Source: an uncultured Nesterenkonia sp.
Lineage (GTDB): Bacteria > Actinomycetota > Actinomycetes > Actinomycetales > Micrococcaceae
Length of the DNA stretch: 64,000 nt
Direction of reading: 5' to 3'
NCBI GenBank assembly: GCA_946222885.1
Contig: CAMIAK010000005.1
Coordinates: forward strand, 62,001 to 126,000
Positions 1-8,708 of the stretch are shown in pieces. Position 1 is the stretch's first letter. Each line of letters begins with the position of its first letter. The notes under the pieces are model-generated. The model searched no databases and was not told the DNA's origin. It saw only the letters and a list, made by a program, of their open reading frames with translations. Both the position numbers and the translations under genes were made by a program.

Positions 1-1922
1 ACGGAGGAGGGCAGCACCTTCTCCCGGTAGTCGGCGTCCTGCTCGGCGAACCACTCCAGGCAGGGGGCGGAGACCACGCGGGCGGCCACGCCCCGCTCGG
101 CCAGCGACTCGCGGGCCTCCACGGCCAGCTCGACCTCGGAGCCGGTGGCGATCAGCACGACGTCGGGGGTGACCACCGCGCCGTCCTTCACGGCCTCGGC
201 CAGCACGTAGGCGCCCTTGGCGGCGCCCTCCACGGAGGCGAACTCGGTGGCGGTGGCCTCGCCGGCGCCGCGGGCGAAGGTGGCGATGCCCTGGCGGGTC
301 AGCGCCAGGCCGGCCGGGCGGTCGGCGCGCTTGAGAACCTCGCGCCAGGCCACGGCGACCTCGTTGGCGTCACCCGGGCGGACGACGTCCAGGTTCGGGA
401 TGGCGCGCAGGGAGGCCAGCTGCTCCACCGGCTGGTGGGTGGGGCCGTCCTCGCCCAGGCCGATGGAGTCGTGGGTCCACACGAAGATGGAGCCCACGCC
501 CATTAGCGCAGCCAGGCGCACGGCCGGGCGCTGGTAGTCGGAGAAGATCAGGAAGGTGCCGTTGTAGGTGCGCAGCGGGACCGAGAGCTGGATGCCGTTG
601 GTGATGGCCGCGGCGGCGTGCTCACGGATGCCGAAGTGCAGGTTCCGGCCATAGGGGTTGCCCTCGAACTTGTCGGTGGAGCGGTCGTTCGGGACGAAGG
701 ACGGCGAGCCGGAGATGATCGTGTTGTTCGAGCCGGCCAGGTCGGCAGAGCCGCCCCAGAGCTCGGGCAGCACGTCGGCCACGGCGTTGAGCACCTTGCC
801 GGAGGCCGCACGGGTGGCCACGGCCTCCCCGGCGGGGAACTCGGGGAGCTCGGACTCCCAGCCCTCGGGCAGCCGGCCCTCGGAGAGCCGGTCGAACAGC
901 TCGGCGGCCTCGGCATTGCCCTCCCGCCAGGCCTGGAAGGACTTCTCCCACTCCTGGCGGTTCTCGATGCTGCGCTGCTTGATGTTCCGCGCGTGCTCGA
1001 TGACCTCGTCCTCGACGTGGAAGTGCTGTTCGGGGTCGAAGCCCAGGGCCTTCTTCAGACCTTCGAGCTCTTCGCCGCCCAGCTTGGCGCCGTGGATGCC
1101 GCCGGTGTTCTGCTTGGTGGGGGAGGGCCAGCCGATGACGGTGCGCAGGGCGATCAGCGAGGGCTTGAATGTCTCGGCCTTGGCCGCCTCCAGTGCCCGG
1201 GAGAGCTCCTCCACGTCCTCGGCGTAGTCGCCGGTCTTGAGCCAGTCCACGCGCTGCACGTGCCAGCCGTAGGCCTCATAGCGGGCCAGGACGTCCTCGG
1301 TGAAGGCGATGTCGGTGTCGTCCTCGATGGAGATCTTGTTGTCGTCCCAGATGACGTTGAGGTTGCCCAGCTCCTGGTGGCCGGCGAGCGAGGAGGCCTC
1401 GGAGGTGACGCCCTCCTGGAGGTCGCCGTCGGAGGCGATGACCCACACGTTGTGGTCGAAGGGGGACTCGCCGGCGGGGGCCTCGGCGTCGAGCAGGCCG
1501 CGGAAGCGGCGCTGGCCGTAGGCGAAGCCGACGGCGGAGGCCAGGCCCTGGCCCAGCGGACCGGTGGTGATCTCCACGCCGTCGGTGTGGCCGTACTCGG
1601 GGTGGCCCGGGGTCAGCGAGTCCCAGGTGCGCAGCGCCTTGATGTCGTCCAGCTCCAGGCCGTAGCCGGAGAAGTAGAGCTGGAGGTAGAGGGTCAGCGA
1701 GGTGTGGCCGGGGGAGAGGATGAAGCGGTCGCGGCCGATCCACTTCGGATCGGAGGGGTCGTGCCTCATGACCTTCTGGAAGAGCAGGTAGGCCGCCGGA
1801 GCCAGCGACATCGCCGTACCGGGGTGGCCTGAGCCGACCTTCTCGACGGCGTCGGCGGCCAGCACGCGCAGGGTGTCCACTGCGCGCTTGTCCAGGTCGG
1901 TGAATACGGCTTGATCGGTCAC
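1..1922 (-). CDS. tkt: Transketolase (C-terminus cut off by window edge)
   Basis: Transketolase moves two-carbon units between sugar phosphates in the non-oxidative pentose phosphate pathway, using thiamine diphosphate. Reading the minus strand gives an N-terminus with KVGSGHPGTAMSLAPAAYLL, then FILSPGHTS, the thiamine-diphosphate motif SDGDLQEG followed by DDNKIS, and later FGIREHAAAA and WTHDSIGLGEDGPTHQPVEQ, all classic transketolase motifs. About 640 codons are present and only the extreme C-terminus is missing. The start is GTG at 1920-1922, preceded by a good GGAGG ribosome site. The family is certain; no transaldolase or zwf gene is visible because the window ends here. Confidence 0.97.
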   Translation of the reverse strand, partial: MTDQAVFTDLDKRAVDTLRVLAADAVEKVGSGHPGTAMSLAPAAYLLFQKVMRHDPSDPKWIGRDRFILSPGHTSLTLYLQLYFSGYGLELDDIKALRTWDSLTPGHPEYGHTDGVEITTGPLGQGLASAVGFAYGQRRFRGLLDAEAPAGESPFDHNVWVIASDGDLQEGVTSEASSLAGHQELGNLNVIWDDNKISIEDDTDIAFTEDVLARYEAYGWHVQRVDWLKTGDYAEDVEELSRALEAAKAETFKPSLIALRTVIGWPSPTKQNTGGIHGAKLGGEELEGLKKALGFDPEQHFHVEDEVIEHARNIKQRSIENRQEWEKSFQAWREGNAEAAELFDRLSEGRLPEGWESELPEFPAGEAVATRAASGKVLNAVADVLPELWGGSADLAGSNNTIISGSPSFVPNDRSTDKFEGNPYGRNLHFGIREHAAAAITNGIQLSVPLRTYNGTFLIFSDYQRPAVRLAALMGVGSIFVWTHDSIGLGEDGPTHQPVEQLASLRAIPNLDVVRPGDANEVAVAWREVLKRADRPAGLALTRQGIATFARGAGEATATEFASVEGAAKGAYVLAEAVKDGAVVTPDVVLIATGSEVELAVEARESLAERGVAARVVSAPCLEWFAEQDADYREKVLPSS

Positions 1923-2025
1923 TGAGTTTCCTCCAAATGAATGTGTGACAGTTGACAACGAGGACCGCGCACATCGTTGTGCCACGCTGTTCCCCAGCCT
2001 ACCGCGGCGGGGTCGGGTCCGTCCT

Positions 2026-3018
2026 CTACAGACCCAGCGCCAGAGCGACCAGCTCCAGCGAACGATGCCTGACCACCAGATCCGCCTGTTCGGCCAGCGC
2101 CGGCTTGGGGCAGAACCCGACGCCGACGCCGGCTGCGGTGACCATGTCGAGATCGTTGGCGCCGTCGCCGATGGCGACCACCTGCTCCGGGGTCAGGCCG
2201 TGCTCGGCGCTGCGGGCCAGCAGGTAGTCCCGCTTGGCGGCGCGGTCGACGACGGCGCCGCGGACCGTGCCGGTGAGCCGCCCGTCGTGGAGGCCGAGGT
2301 CGTTGGCGTGGAACCCGGTCAGCCCGAGGTCTGCGGCGACGGGCTCGAGGATCTGCAGGAAGCCTCCGGAGACTGCGTAGGCGGGCCACTGCCTGGCGGC
2401 GAAGGCGCTGAGGAGCTCCTGGGCGCCCTGGGTGGGGGTCACGGCGTCGACGGCTGATCCGATGACCGACTGGGAGAGCCCCTCCAGGGCGGCGACCCGG
2501 GCGTGCAGCGACTGGGCGAAGTCGAGCTCCCCGCGCATGGCGCGCTCGGTCACCGCGGCGACCTCCTCCTCCTTGCCCGCGTGCCGGGCCAGCAGCTCGA
2601 TGACCTCCTGGTCGATGAGGGTGGAGTCCACGTCCATCAGCAGGAGGGCTCCGGTCTCCGGGGCAGGGCGGTGCTGGACGGGCAGGACGGTCGTGGTGAT
2701 GCCCTCCGGGCCGCCGTTGCGCTCTGCCAGGATCCCGGCGGCGTCCTCGAACAGTGCATTGATCAGCTGGGAGCCGAAGGAGTCGTCGGCGTCATCCAGC
2801 GTCACAGACCACCGCACCGCGTGGACGGTGCACGGCTCAGCGTGGACGGAGGAGGGCTCACCGGCCTCGCGGACGGGGACCTCGCGCAGCTCCACGCTGT
2901 GGACCGCGCCCCGGCGTTCGAACTCTTTGGTGAGCGACCGGACCAGGGGTGCTTCGAGGTGCTCGGCGGCCAGCATGGCGACCGTTCCGGCGGGCAGATC
3001 AGGGGAGTGGGTCATCAC
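2026..3018 (-). CDS. serB: Phosphoserine phosphatase SerB
   Basis: Final step of serine biosynthesis, phosphoserine to serine. The C-terminal half is a HAD hydrolase: motif I is DVDSTLIDQEVIELLA (nucleophile and acid Asp in DVDST), motif III is around AAKRDYL, and motif IV is GDGANDLDM. The first 110 or so residues form an ACT-like N-terminal domain, as in longer bacterial SerB proteins; total about 330 aa. GTG at 3016-3018 is chosen because a TAGGGT -10 element lies 7 nt upstream; the next codon is ATG, so either start gives nearly the same protein. It is divergent from the ABC ATPase gene with only 36 bp between. Confidence 0.95.
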   Translation of the reverse strand: MMTHSPDLPAGTVAMLAAEHLEAPLVRSLTKEFERRGAVHSVELREVPVREAGEPSSVHAEPCTVHAVRWSVTLDDADDSFGSQLINALFEDAAGILAERNGGPEGITTTVLPVQHRPAPETGALLLMDVDSTLIDQEVIELLARHAGKEEEVAAVTERAMRGELDFAQSLHARVAALEGLSQSVIGSAVDAVTPTQGAQELLSAFAARQWPAYAVSGGFLQILEPVAADLGLTGFHANDLGLHDGRLTGTVRGAVVDRAAKRDYLLARSAEHGLTPEQVVAIGDGANDLDMVTAAGVGVGFCPKPALAEQADLVVRHRSLELVALALGL

Positions 3019-3025
3019 CGGACCT

Positions 3026-3031
3026 ACCCTA
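3026..3031 (-). promoter_or_regulatory. -10 element of serB (leaderless type)
   Basis: TAGGGT on the minus strand lies 7 nt before the GTG start of serB, so transcription would begin at or next to the start codon. No clear -35 is visible. It sits 10 bp from the divergent -10 of the neighbouring gene, so the two promoters overlap. Confidence 0.5.
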
Positions 3032-3041
3032 TAGCGTCCGA

Positions 3042-3047
3042 TAGTGT
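3042..3047 (+). promoter_or_regulatory. -10 element of ABC ATPase gene (leaderless type)
   Basis: TAGTGT followed by 7 nt and the ATG at 3055, with no Shine-Dalgarno between. It is back to back with the serB -10. Confidence 0.45.
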
Positions 3048-3054
3048 TGTCCGC

Positions 3055-3840
3055 ATGAGTGCAGTGCTCGATATCCGGAACGCCACCGTGCGCCGTGGCC
3101 GCAAACTTCTGCTGGACGATGTCTCCTGGTCCGTCGATGAGGGCGAGCGCTGGGTCATCCTGGGTCCCAACGGGGCCGGCAAGACCACGCTGCTGCAGCT
3201 GGCCGCCGCCCGGATGTTCCCCACCGCGGGCAGCGTCTCCGTGCTGGAGGAGACCCTGGGCTCGGTGGACGTCTTCGAGCTGCGGCCCCGCATCGGCTTC
3301 TGCTCCAACGCCCTGGCCAACTCGATGCCCATGCGCGAGACCGCGCTGAACGCCGTCGTCACCGCCGCCTACGGGGTGACCGGCCGCTGGCGCGAGGAAT
3401 ACGAGCAGCTCGACGAGCGCCGGGCCTTCGACCTGCTGAACGCCTGGGGAGTGGGCACTGTCTTCGACCGTCCGTTCTCCACGCTCTCGGAGGGTGAGCG
3501 CAAGCGCGTGCAGATCGCCCGGGCGCTGATGACCGATCCGGAGCTGCTGCTGCTCGACGAGCCGGGCGCGGGTCTGGACCTGGCCGGGCGCGAGTCGCTG
3601 GTGGCCCAGACCTCGGAGCTGGTCGGCTCGGAGGATGCGCCCAGCACCGTGCTGGTGACCCACCATCTGGAGGAGATCCCGCCGGGCTTCACCCATGTGC
3701 TGCTGCTGCGCGACGGGCAGGTGGTGAGCGCCGGTCCGCTGCGGGAGACGCTCACCTCCGAGAACCTCACAACGACCTTCGACATGCCGCTGGAGCTGGT
3801 GGAACGATCCGGCCGCTACAGCGCCTTTATGAAACAGTAG
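3055..3840 (+). CDS. ABC transporter ATP-binding protein, single cassette
   Basis: A 261-aa ATPase with Walker A GPNGAGKTTLL near residue 38, signature LSEGERKRVQIARAL near 145, Walker B ELLLLDEPGAGLDL, and a switch His in VTHHLEEIP. No permease gene is adjacent, and no membrane segments are seen. The layout resembles ModF/YbbL-type or orphan iron-family ATPases that lack a linked permease. The substrate is unknown. It starts 4 bp before the TauE/SafE gene, so the two are probably co-transcribed, although TauE exporters do not use ABC ATPases. Confidence 0.9.
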   Translation: MSAVLDIRNATVRRGRKLLLDDVSWSVDEGERWVILGPNGAGKTTLLQLAAARMFPTAGSVSVLEETLGSVDVFELRPRIGFCSNALANSMPMRETALNAVVTAAYGVTGRWREEYEQLDERRAFDLLNAWGVGTVFDRPFSTLSEGERKRVQIARALMTDPELLLLDEPGAGLDLAGRESLVAQTSELVGSEDAPSTVLVTHHLEEIPPGFTHVLLLRDGQVVSAGPLRETLTSENLTTTFDMPLELVERSGRYSAFMKQ

Positions 3841-3844
3841 TTTC

Positions 3845-4741
3845 ATGGATGCTCTTCTCGACCTCACCCTGAACGATCTCGGCCTGGGGGCCCTGCTGCT
3901 GGTGCTGCTGGCCGGCATCTGGGCCGGGGCGATCAACACGGTGGTCGGCTCCGGGACCCTGGTGACCTTCCCGGTGCTGGTGGCCATGGGCGTCCCGCCG
4001 GTCTCGGCGACGGTGTCCAACGCCATGGGCCTGATCGCCGGCAACTTCACCGGAGCCTGGGGATACCGCCGGGAGATCCGGCAGGTCAAGGGCATCCTGG
4101 TCAAGCTGATCCCCGCCTCTCTGGTGGGAGGCGTCATCGGCGCCACGCTGCTGATCACCCTGCCGGAGGAGGTCTTCGGGCGGGTCGCGCCGATCCTCAT
4201 CGTCATCTCGCTGGGCTTCGTGATCTTCCAGCCCCGTCTCTCCCGCTGGGTCAAGGCCCGGGCCGCCCAGCGTGAGCAGCCGGTGGACGCGGAGGAGGGG
4301 GAGGAGCGCGACGTCCCGGAGGAGAGGAAGTCGCCCTCGATGCCGGCGGTCAGCCTGGTGCTGATCCTGCTGGTCTTCCTGGCCGGGATCTACGGCGGCT
4401 ACTTCGTCGCGGCCCAGGGCATCCTGCTGATGGGCATCCTCGGAGTCTTCCTGGCGGCGAACATACAGCAGGCCAACGGGGTGAAGAACCTGCTGGTGGC
4501 GGTGGTGAACCTGACGGCCGCGATCAGCTACGTCATCGTTGACTTCCTGATCCGCGATCCTGATGACCGGGTGATCCTGTGGGGCGTGGTGCTGATCATC
4601 GCGATCGGCTCGACCATCGGCGGACTGATCGGCGCCTGGGTCGGGCGCCGGCTGAGCCCGGTGGTGCTGCGGGCCGTCATCGTGACCCTGGGACTGGTGG
4701 CGCTGGCCGTCATGCTCAACAACCTCTTCGGCTGGGTCTGA
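3845..4741 (+). CDS. TauE/SafE family membrane exporter
   Basis: A 298-aa integral membrane protein of the TauE/SafE (formerly DUF81) family, whose members export sulfite, sulfoacetate or similar anions. The first half has the typical ALLLVLLAGIWAGAINTVVGSG segment with the family's glycine-rich hairpin, and the second half repeats it (LILLVFLAGIYGGYFVAAQG). A charged cytoplasmic linker rich in Glu, at roughly residues 138-166, separates the two four-helix halves. It follows the ABC ATPase by 4 bp. The substrate cannot be told from sequence. Confidence 0.9.
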   Translation: MDALLDLTLNDLGLGALLLVLLAGIWAGAINTVVGSGTLVTFPVLVAMGVPPVSATVSNAMGLIAGNFTGAWGYRREIRQVKGILVKLIPASLVGGVIGATLLITLPEEVFGRVAPILIVISLGFVIFQPRLSRWVKARAAQREQPVDAEEGEERDVPEERKSPSMPAVSLVLILLVFLAGIYGGYFVAAQGILLMGILGVFLAANIQQANGVKNLLVAVVNLTAAISYVIVDFLIRDPDDRVILWGVVLIIAIGSTIGGLIGAWVGRRLSPVVLRAVIVTLGLVALAVMLNNLFGWV

Positions 4742-4776
4742 GCTCTCCGGCAGGGTCTGGCGCCGCGGTCGTCTGA

Positions 4777-4782
4777 TACAGT
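4777..4782 (+). promoter_or_regulatory. Possible -10 of rpmE2
   Basis: TACAGT about 95 nt before the L31 gene would give a transcript with an 85-90 nt leader. No clear -35 is seen, and I see no AT-rich zinc-uptake (Zur) palindrome in the 135-bp gap. Confidence 0.3.
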
Positions 4783-4876
4783 GGACAGCTGGCACTTCTG
4801 TGCCCGAATACTCCATCTCCTATAGCTTCTGGCGGCTTCTGCGCGAAGACCAGCGGCACAAGAAAAGGACATCATC

Positions 4877-5134
<258 letters not shown>

Positions 5135-5156
5135 GACTTCACGCCCAGCAGCTTTC

Positions 5157-5197
5157 AGGAGGGGTGTCCGGTCACTGACCGGGCGCCCCTCCTTTCT
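5157..5197 (+). terminator. Rho-independent terminator after rpmE2
   Basis: A 17-bp stem (5157-5173 with 5177-5193) allowing two G-U pairs, a three-base loop, then TTTCT. Confidence 0.85.
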
Positions 5198-5213
5198 GCA
5201 TGTGCACTTTGAG

Positions 5214-5219
5214 TAGGGT
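5214..5219 (+). promoter_or_regulatory. -10 element of lipoprotein gene (leaderless type)
   Basis: TAGGGT followed by 6 nt and the ATG at 5226. The intervening GGGAGC could also act as a very close ribosome site. Confidence 0.4.
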
Positions 5220-5225
5220 GGGAGC

Positions 5226-5822
5226 ATGGCGAATGTTCTCTGGCGCACCGGTCTCTCCGTCGCGGGAATCCTGCTGCTCACCTCGTGTGCGCTGGAGGCC
5301 AGTCCTCAGGAGCAGGCTCTGATCGATGCCCGGGAGGCTGAGCTGGAGGAGCAGGCTGCAGCAGAGGAGGCCGAGGCGGCGGCGGAGCAGCCGCCTTATT
5401 CTGATGAGGCGGCTCTGTCTGAGGGTGAGGAGGTCGAGCACCTGCGCTGTGAGGACGAGCAGGCGTTGGAGGCCAAAGCCGCCCACAACGGGGGAGAGGA
5501 GCCCGTCGGCTGGCCCCAGGAATGGGACGGAGCGGGGCCCATGCCGGAGCCGCTGTGTCATCCGGACTATCTGGAGATCGGCGAATGGGAGGACTACGAG
5601 GCCCACTTCGCCTGCTGGGAGGGCATCGAGACCTCCACGATGGTGCGCCAGGGCCAGTCCGACGACGAGGTCAACGAGTTTCTGTGGGAGCAGTCCCAGG
5701 CCCGGGCTGACTGGGAGCCCAATCCGCCCGGCGGCACCTGCGCGGAACAGTGGGCCGAGCATGAAGGCGGCTCCCCGGAGGACTACGCAGACATCGGCAA
5801 CGCCGACGACGGTGCGCTCTGA
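5226..5822 (+). CDS. Hypothetical acidic lipoprotein
   Basis: A 198-aa secreted lipoprotein. The N-terminus has Arg, a hydrophobic stretch and the lipobox LLTSC with Cys at residue 20. A Glu/Ala-rich linker (about residues 25-65) follows, then a domain with several Cys (CEDEQ, CHPDYL, CWEGIE, CAEQW) that could form disulfides outside the membrane. I recognise no family. It has no charged transporter or enzyme motif. It probably forms a transcription unit with the frameshifted lipoprotein gene that follows 14 bp later. Confidence 0.75.
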   Translation: MANVLWRTGLSVAGILLLTSCALEASPQEQALIDAREAELEEQAAAEEAEAAAEQPPYSDEAALSEGEEVEHLRCEDEQALEAKAAHNGGEEPVGWPQEWDGAGPMPEPLCHPDYLEIGEWEDYEAHFACWEGIETSTMVRQGQSDDEVNEFLWEQSQARADWEPNPPGGTCAEQWAEHEGGSPEDYADIGNADDGAL

Positions 5823-5836
5823 GAGCTGCTGAACGG

Positions 5837-6518
5837 ATGACTGTGGACAGAGCACCGTGGAGACCCTTGCTTCCAGCCCTGGGACTGGCCCTGCTGATCT
5901 CATCCTGCGCGATGGCTGAGACCCCGTATGAGGAAGAGACTGCTGCCGGAGCTGCAGAAGGCACTGTTGGCCCGGCAGGCGAAGGCCCCGCCGACGGGGC
6001 GGCGGAATAGCTCGGCTGAGCTGGTGGAAGGTCCTGTGCCGGAGGAGGCGCTGGAGATCTTCGACGTACCGCGTGAGGATGTCGTCCCTGTGCCGAACGG
6101 TGAGGCATGGCCGTTGCACGGAAGCATCGACATGGATGTGCTGCGGCAGCATTGGGATGCGACGGTCCACCTGGACGTCTATGAGATCAGCTGTGAGGAC
6201 CTCGGATCGGTCGCATATATGTGGCTGCGTGAGGATGGCTACGGCGAGGGCATGGAAGCTGGCCCCTCATGCGTCGGGCCCGAGGGCGGTTGGGTCGATC
6301 ACGGCGGCACCCGCCTCATCGACTATGTATGCCAGGCGCCGAACACCACCGCCCGGACGCTCGTGGCTCCGACGGCCGCCGCGGAGGGTCAGGGCTCGGT
6401 CTCCTTCGTCTTCACCCCTGAGCACACCACCGGAGACGAGTGGGAATGCTTCGACTTCGGCGGAGAGCAGGTCGAGGCGGATCAGACGGTGATCGAGGAC
6501 GCCGGCCGCAACGCCTGA
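5837..6518 (+). pseudogene. Frameshifted lipoprotein gene
   Basis: From ATG 5837 one frame reads a signal peptide with lipobox LISSC, then an Ala/Glu/Gly linker, and stops at TAG 6008-6010. The +1 frame, open from about 5905 to the TGA at 6516-6518, continues with a plausible folded domain (ISCEDLGSVAYMWL, PSCVGPEGGWVDH, VSFVFTPEHTTGDEWECFDF). Neither half alone is a sensible protein: the second half's own upstream frame is basic and unlike a linker. One extra base, perhaps in the GGGG at 5996-5999, would explain it. It could be a pseudogene, a sequencing error, or less likely a programmed shift. The repaired product would be about 226 aa with no recognised family. Confidence 0.7.
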
Positions 6519-6536
6519 GCGGTCCTGGGAATGACG

Positions 6537-6579
6537 AGGCCCGGTCTGATCAAGGATCTCTCCTCATCAGACCGGGCCT
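6537..6579. terminator. Strong hairpin between lipoprotein gene and tRNA-Leu
   Basis: A perfect 14-bp inverted repeat (6537-6550 with 6566-6579) with a 15-nt loop, between convergent genes. It lies just beyond the 3' end of the tRNA on the minus strand and 19 bp after the lipoprotein stop on the plus strand. There is no long T run, so it is probably a bidirectional hairpin terminator. Confidence 0.7.
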
Positions 6580-6586
6580 GTTCCTG

Positions 6587-6672
6587 TGCGCGGAAGGGGA
6601 CTTGAACCCCTACCCTCTAATGCGAGGACTAGCACCTCAAGCTAGCGCGTCTACCTATTCCGCCACCCGCGC
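6587..6672 (-). tRNA. tRNA-Leu (anticodon GAG)
   Basis: 86 nt read on the minus strand. The acceptor stem GCGCGGG (6666-6672) pairs with TCCGCGC (6588-6594), A is the discriminator, and the loop TTGAGGT is closed by the CTAGC/GCTAG stem, giving anticodon GAG. A long variable arm typical of leucine tRNAs and the T-loop TTCAAGT are present. It reads CUC and CUU. The 3' CCA is not encoded. Confidence 0.95.
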
Positions 6673-6715
6673 AGGTGATGAAACCGTCTCTGTCACCCAA
6701 AGGCAACGACAGAAA

Positions 6716-6721
6716 ACTTTA
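6716..6721 (-). promoter_or_regulatory. Possible extended -10 for tRNA-Leu
   Basis: On the minus strand TGC-TAAAGT lies about 44 nt before the tRNA 5' end. The -35 is not recognisable. The spacer 6673-6852 otherwise holds nothing I can identify. Confidence 0.3.
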
Positions 6722-6852
6722 GCACGGCTTCACCCCGGCGGCCGAATCCGCCGTCAGTTCTGCATCGGTGTCCACTTTGCAGGGGTAGATCGGCCCTCCC
6801 ACGGGCTTCAGCGACCCCAGGTGTTCCTGAAAGAGGGACACCGATTCTGCAG

Positions 6853-7323
6853 CTAGGGGAGGCGGCGGCGGATCTCTGCGGCCGCGGACTCGGGGTCCTT
6901 CGCGCTGAGCAGGTAGTCCCGGCCTCCGCTGCGCAGCCTCACCGTGGGGCCGCCCACCAGCAGGCCCTTGACGCCGCCGGAGAGGAGGCGGAGGCCCATG
7001 CCTGCCGTCAGCCCGGTCTCCGGGCCGGGTTCGACGGCGGTGATCTCCTCCCAGCGGAAGTCCCACCGGAACACGCCCATGCACCGGGCGTGCAGTCCGT
7101 GCTCTCCGGCCTGGACGACCACCTTCATCGTGCAGACGCCGCCGACGACCGCCAGCGTGACCGCCGTGACGATGAGCATGATCAGCACGGTGTCGCGATC
7201 GCCGTCGCGCAGAGCGAACCACAGTCCGGGCAGGGTGACCAGCGCGCAGAAGACGAGCACCGGCACCCAGTGCTTCGCCGCGATGCCCGTGCTGGAGATG
7301 ACTGTCTGTTTCGTCCCGCTCAC
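6853..7323 (-). CDS. Membrane protein with bacterial PH-like domain
   Basis: 156 aa with two predicted membrane helices (about residues 20-38 and 46-67) followed by a beta-rich C-terminal domain: WDFRWEEITAVEP, then a Gly-rich strand and YLLSAKDPESAAAEIRRRL. This matches the general form of small actinobacterial proteins with two helices and a PH domain. The function is unknown. GTG at 7321-7323 is chosen because TAGGCT lies 7 nt upstream. It is divergent from the M20 hydrolase. Confidence 0.75.
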   Translation of the reverse strand: MSGTKQTVISSTGIAAKHWVPVLVFCALVTLPGLWFALRDGDRDTVLIMLIVTAVTLAVVGGVCTMKVVVQAGEHGLHARCMGVFRWDFRWEEITAVEPGPETGLTAGMGLRLLSGGVKGLLVGGPTVRLRSGGRDYLLSAKDPESAAAEIRRRLP

Positions 7324-7330
7324 CGGAGAA

Positions 7331-7336
7331 AGCCTA
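7331..7336 (-). promoter_or_regulatory. -10 element of PH-domain gene (leaderless type)
   Basis: Minus-strand TAGGCT, 7 nt before the GTG start, with no ribosome site between. Confidence 0.5.
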
Positions 7337-7352
7337 CCCAGGGCGGCTGTCG

Positions 7353-7358
7353 TAGGGT
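7353..7358 (+). promoter_or_regulatory. -10 element of M20 hydrolase gene (leaderless type)
   Basis: TAGGGT, 6 nt before the ATG at 7365. It is back to back with the divergent -10 at 7331-7336. Confidence 0.5.
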
Positions 7359-7364
7359 GGATCC

Positions 7365-8702
7365 ATGACGGAATCTGATCTGACCCCCGCTGAGCAGGCC
7401 CAGGCCGAGGTCGTCGACTTCTGCCGCGACCTCATCCGGTTCGACACCCAGAACTGGGGCAACGGCAGGTCCAACGGAGAGCGCGACGCCGCCGAGTACT
7501 GTGCCGAGATCCTCCGTCAGGCAGGACTCGAGCCGGAGATCTATGAGTCCGCGCCGGGCCGCGCCTCCGTCGTCGCCCGTTGGAAGGGGACAGGCCCCCA
7601 GGCGGGGCAGCCGGACCGCGGTGCACTGGTGGTGCACGGGCACCTCGACGTCGTCCCCGCCCAGGCAGAGGACTGGCAGGTGGATCCCTTCGCCGCCGAG
7701 CTGCGCGACGGGCTCATCTGGGGCCGGGGCGCGGTGGACATGAAGGATATGGACGCCATGATCCTCGCCGCAGTGCTGCGGCTGAAGCGCGAGGGCTTCC
7801 AGCCGGTCCGCGACATCATCATCGCCTTCTTCGCCGACGAGGAGGACAACGGCTCCTACGGCGCCGGCTGGCTGGTGAAGGAGCACCCGGATCTCTTCGA
7901 GGGCGCCACGGAGGCGATCAGCGAGGTGGGCGGCTTCTCCGCGGACATCGCCGGCCAGCGCGCCTACCTGATCCAGACCGGGGAGAAGGGCATCCACTGG
8001 ACCAAGATGATCGCCGAGGGGACCGCCGGACACGGCTCGGCCGTGCAGAGCGACAACCCCGTGGTCCGGCTCGGCAGAGCCGTGCAGCGCATCGGTGAGT
8101 ACGAATGGCCCCTCGAATACACCAAGACCACCCGCGCCCTGATGGAGCAGCTCTCCGAGCTCACCGGCATCCCCTTCGACGAGGAGGACCCCTCCGCCTT
8201 GCTGGAGGCCACCGGAAGCACCTCCAAGTTCATCGCCGCCACCCTGCAGAACACCTCCAACCCCACGGCTCTGGAAGCCGGCTATAAGCACAACGTGGTG
8301 CCCGGCACCGCGGAGGCGCTGGTGGACGCCCGCACCCTGCCCGAACAGGATGAGAAGGTCGCCGCCACCCTGGCCGAGCTGGCGGGGGAGAAGATCCGCT
8401 TCGAGCTCATGAACGGGGGACCCTCCCTGGAGGTGCCCTTCTCCGGGGCGCTGGTGGAGCAGATGATCTCGGCCCTGCGCGCCGAGGACCCCGAGGCCGT
8501 CGTGCTGCCCTACATGCTCGGCGGCGGCACCGACAACAAGCACCTGGCCGCGCTCGGCATCTCCGGCTACGGATTCGCCCCGCTGCGTCTGCCGGCAGAC
8601 ATGGACTTCACCGGCATGTTCCACGGCGTGGACGAGCGGGTGCCCGTCGACGCCCTGACCTTCGGCGTCACAGTCCTGCACCGCTTCCTCGCGGCCCAGT
8701 GA
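7365..8702 (+). CDS. M20/M25/M40 family metallohydrolase
   Basis: A 445-aa zinc aminoacylase/carboxypeptidase-type enzyme. Visible metal and catalytic residues are His and Asp in VVHGHLDVVPA (about residue 90), the bridging Asp in GRGAVDMKDMDAMI, the acidic pair in FADEEDNGSYG (about 160), and the late His in GGGTDNKHLAALG. A dimerisation domain lies between, around residues 200-330. Members cleave N-acyl amino acids or dipeptides. It resembles proteins annotated as DapE-like or M20 dipeptidase, but nothing in the context supports lysine synthesis. It converges with the DUF5703 gene, 6 bp apart. Confidence 0.92.
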   Translation: MTESDLTPAEQAQAEVVDFCRDLIRFDTQNWGNGRSNGERDAAEYCAEILRQAGLEPEIYESAPGRASVVARWKGTGPQAGQPDRGALVVHGHLDVVPAQAEDWQVDPFAAELRDGLIWGRGAVDMKDMDAMILAAVLRLKREGFQPVRDIIIAFFADEEDNGSYGAGWLVKEHPDLFEGATEAISEVGGFSADIAGQRAYLIQTGEKGIHWTKMIAEGTAGHGSAVQSDNPVVRLGRAVQRIGEYEWPLEYTKTTRALMEQLSELTGIPFDEEDPSALLEATGSTSKFIAATLQNTSNPTALEAGYKHNVVPGTAEALVDARTLPEQDEKVAATLAELAGEKIRFELMNGGPSLEVPFSGALVEQMISALRAEDPEAVVLPYMLGGGTDNKHLAALGISGYGFAPLRLPADMDFTGMFHGVDERVPVDALTFGVTVLHRFLAAQ

Positions 8703-8708
8703 CCCGTC

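Noticed and set aside
6719..6852. Possible small minus-strand peptide upstream of tRNA-Leu (about 40 codons ending VKPC)
   Set aside because: A GTG could start it just after the PH-gene stop, but no ribosome site or leaderless -10 fits and the composition is not convincing.
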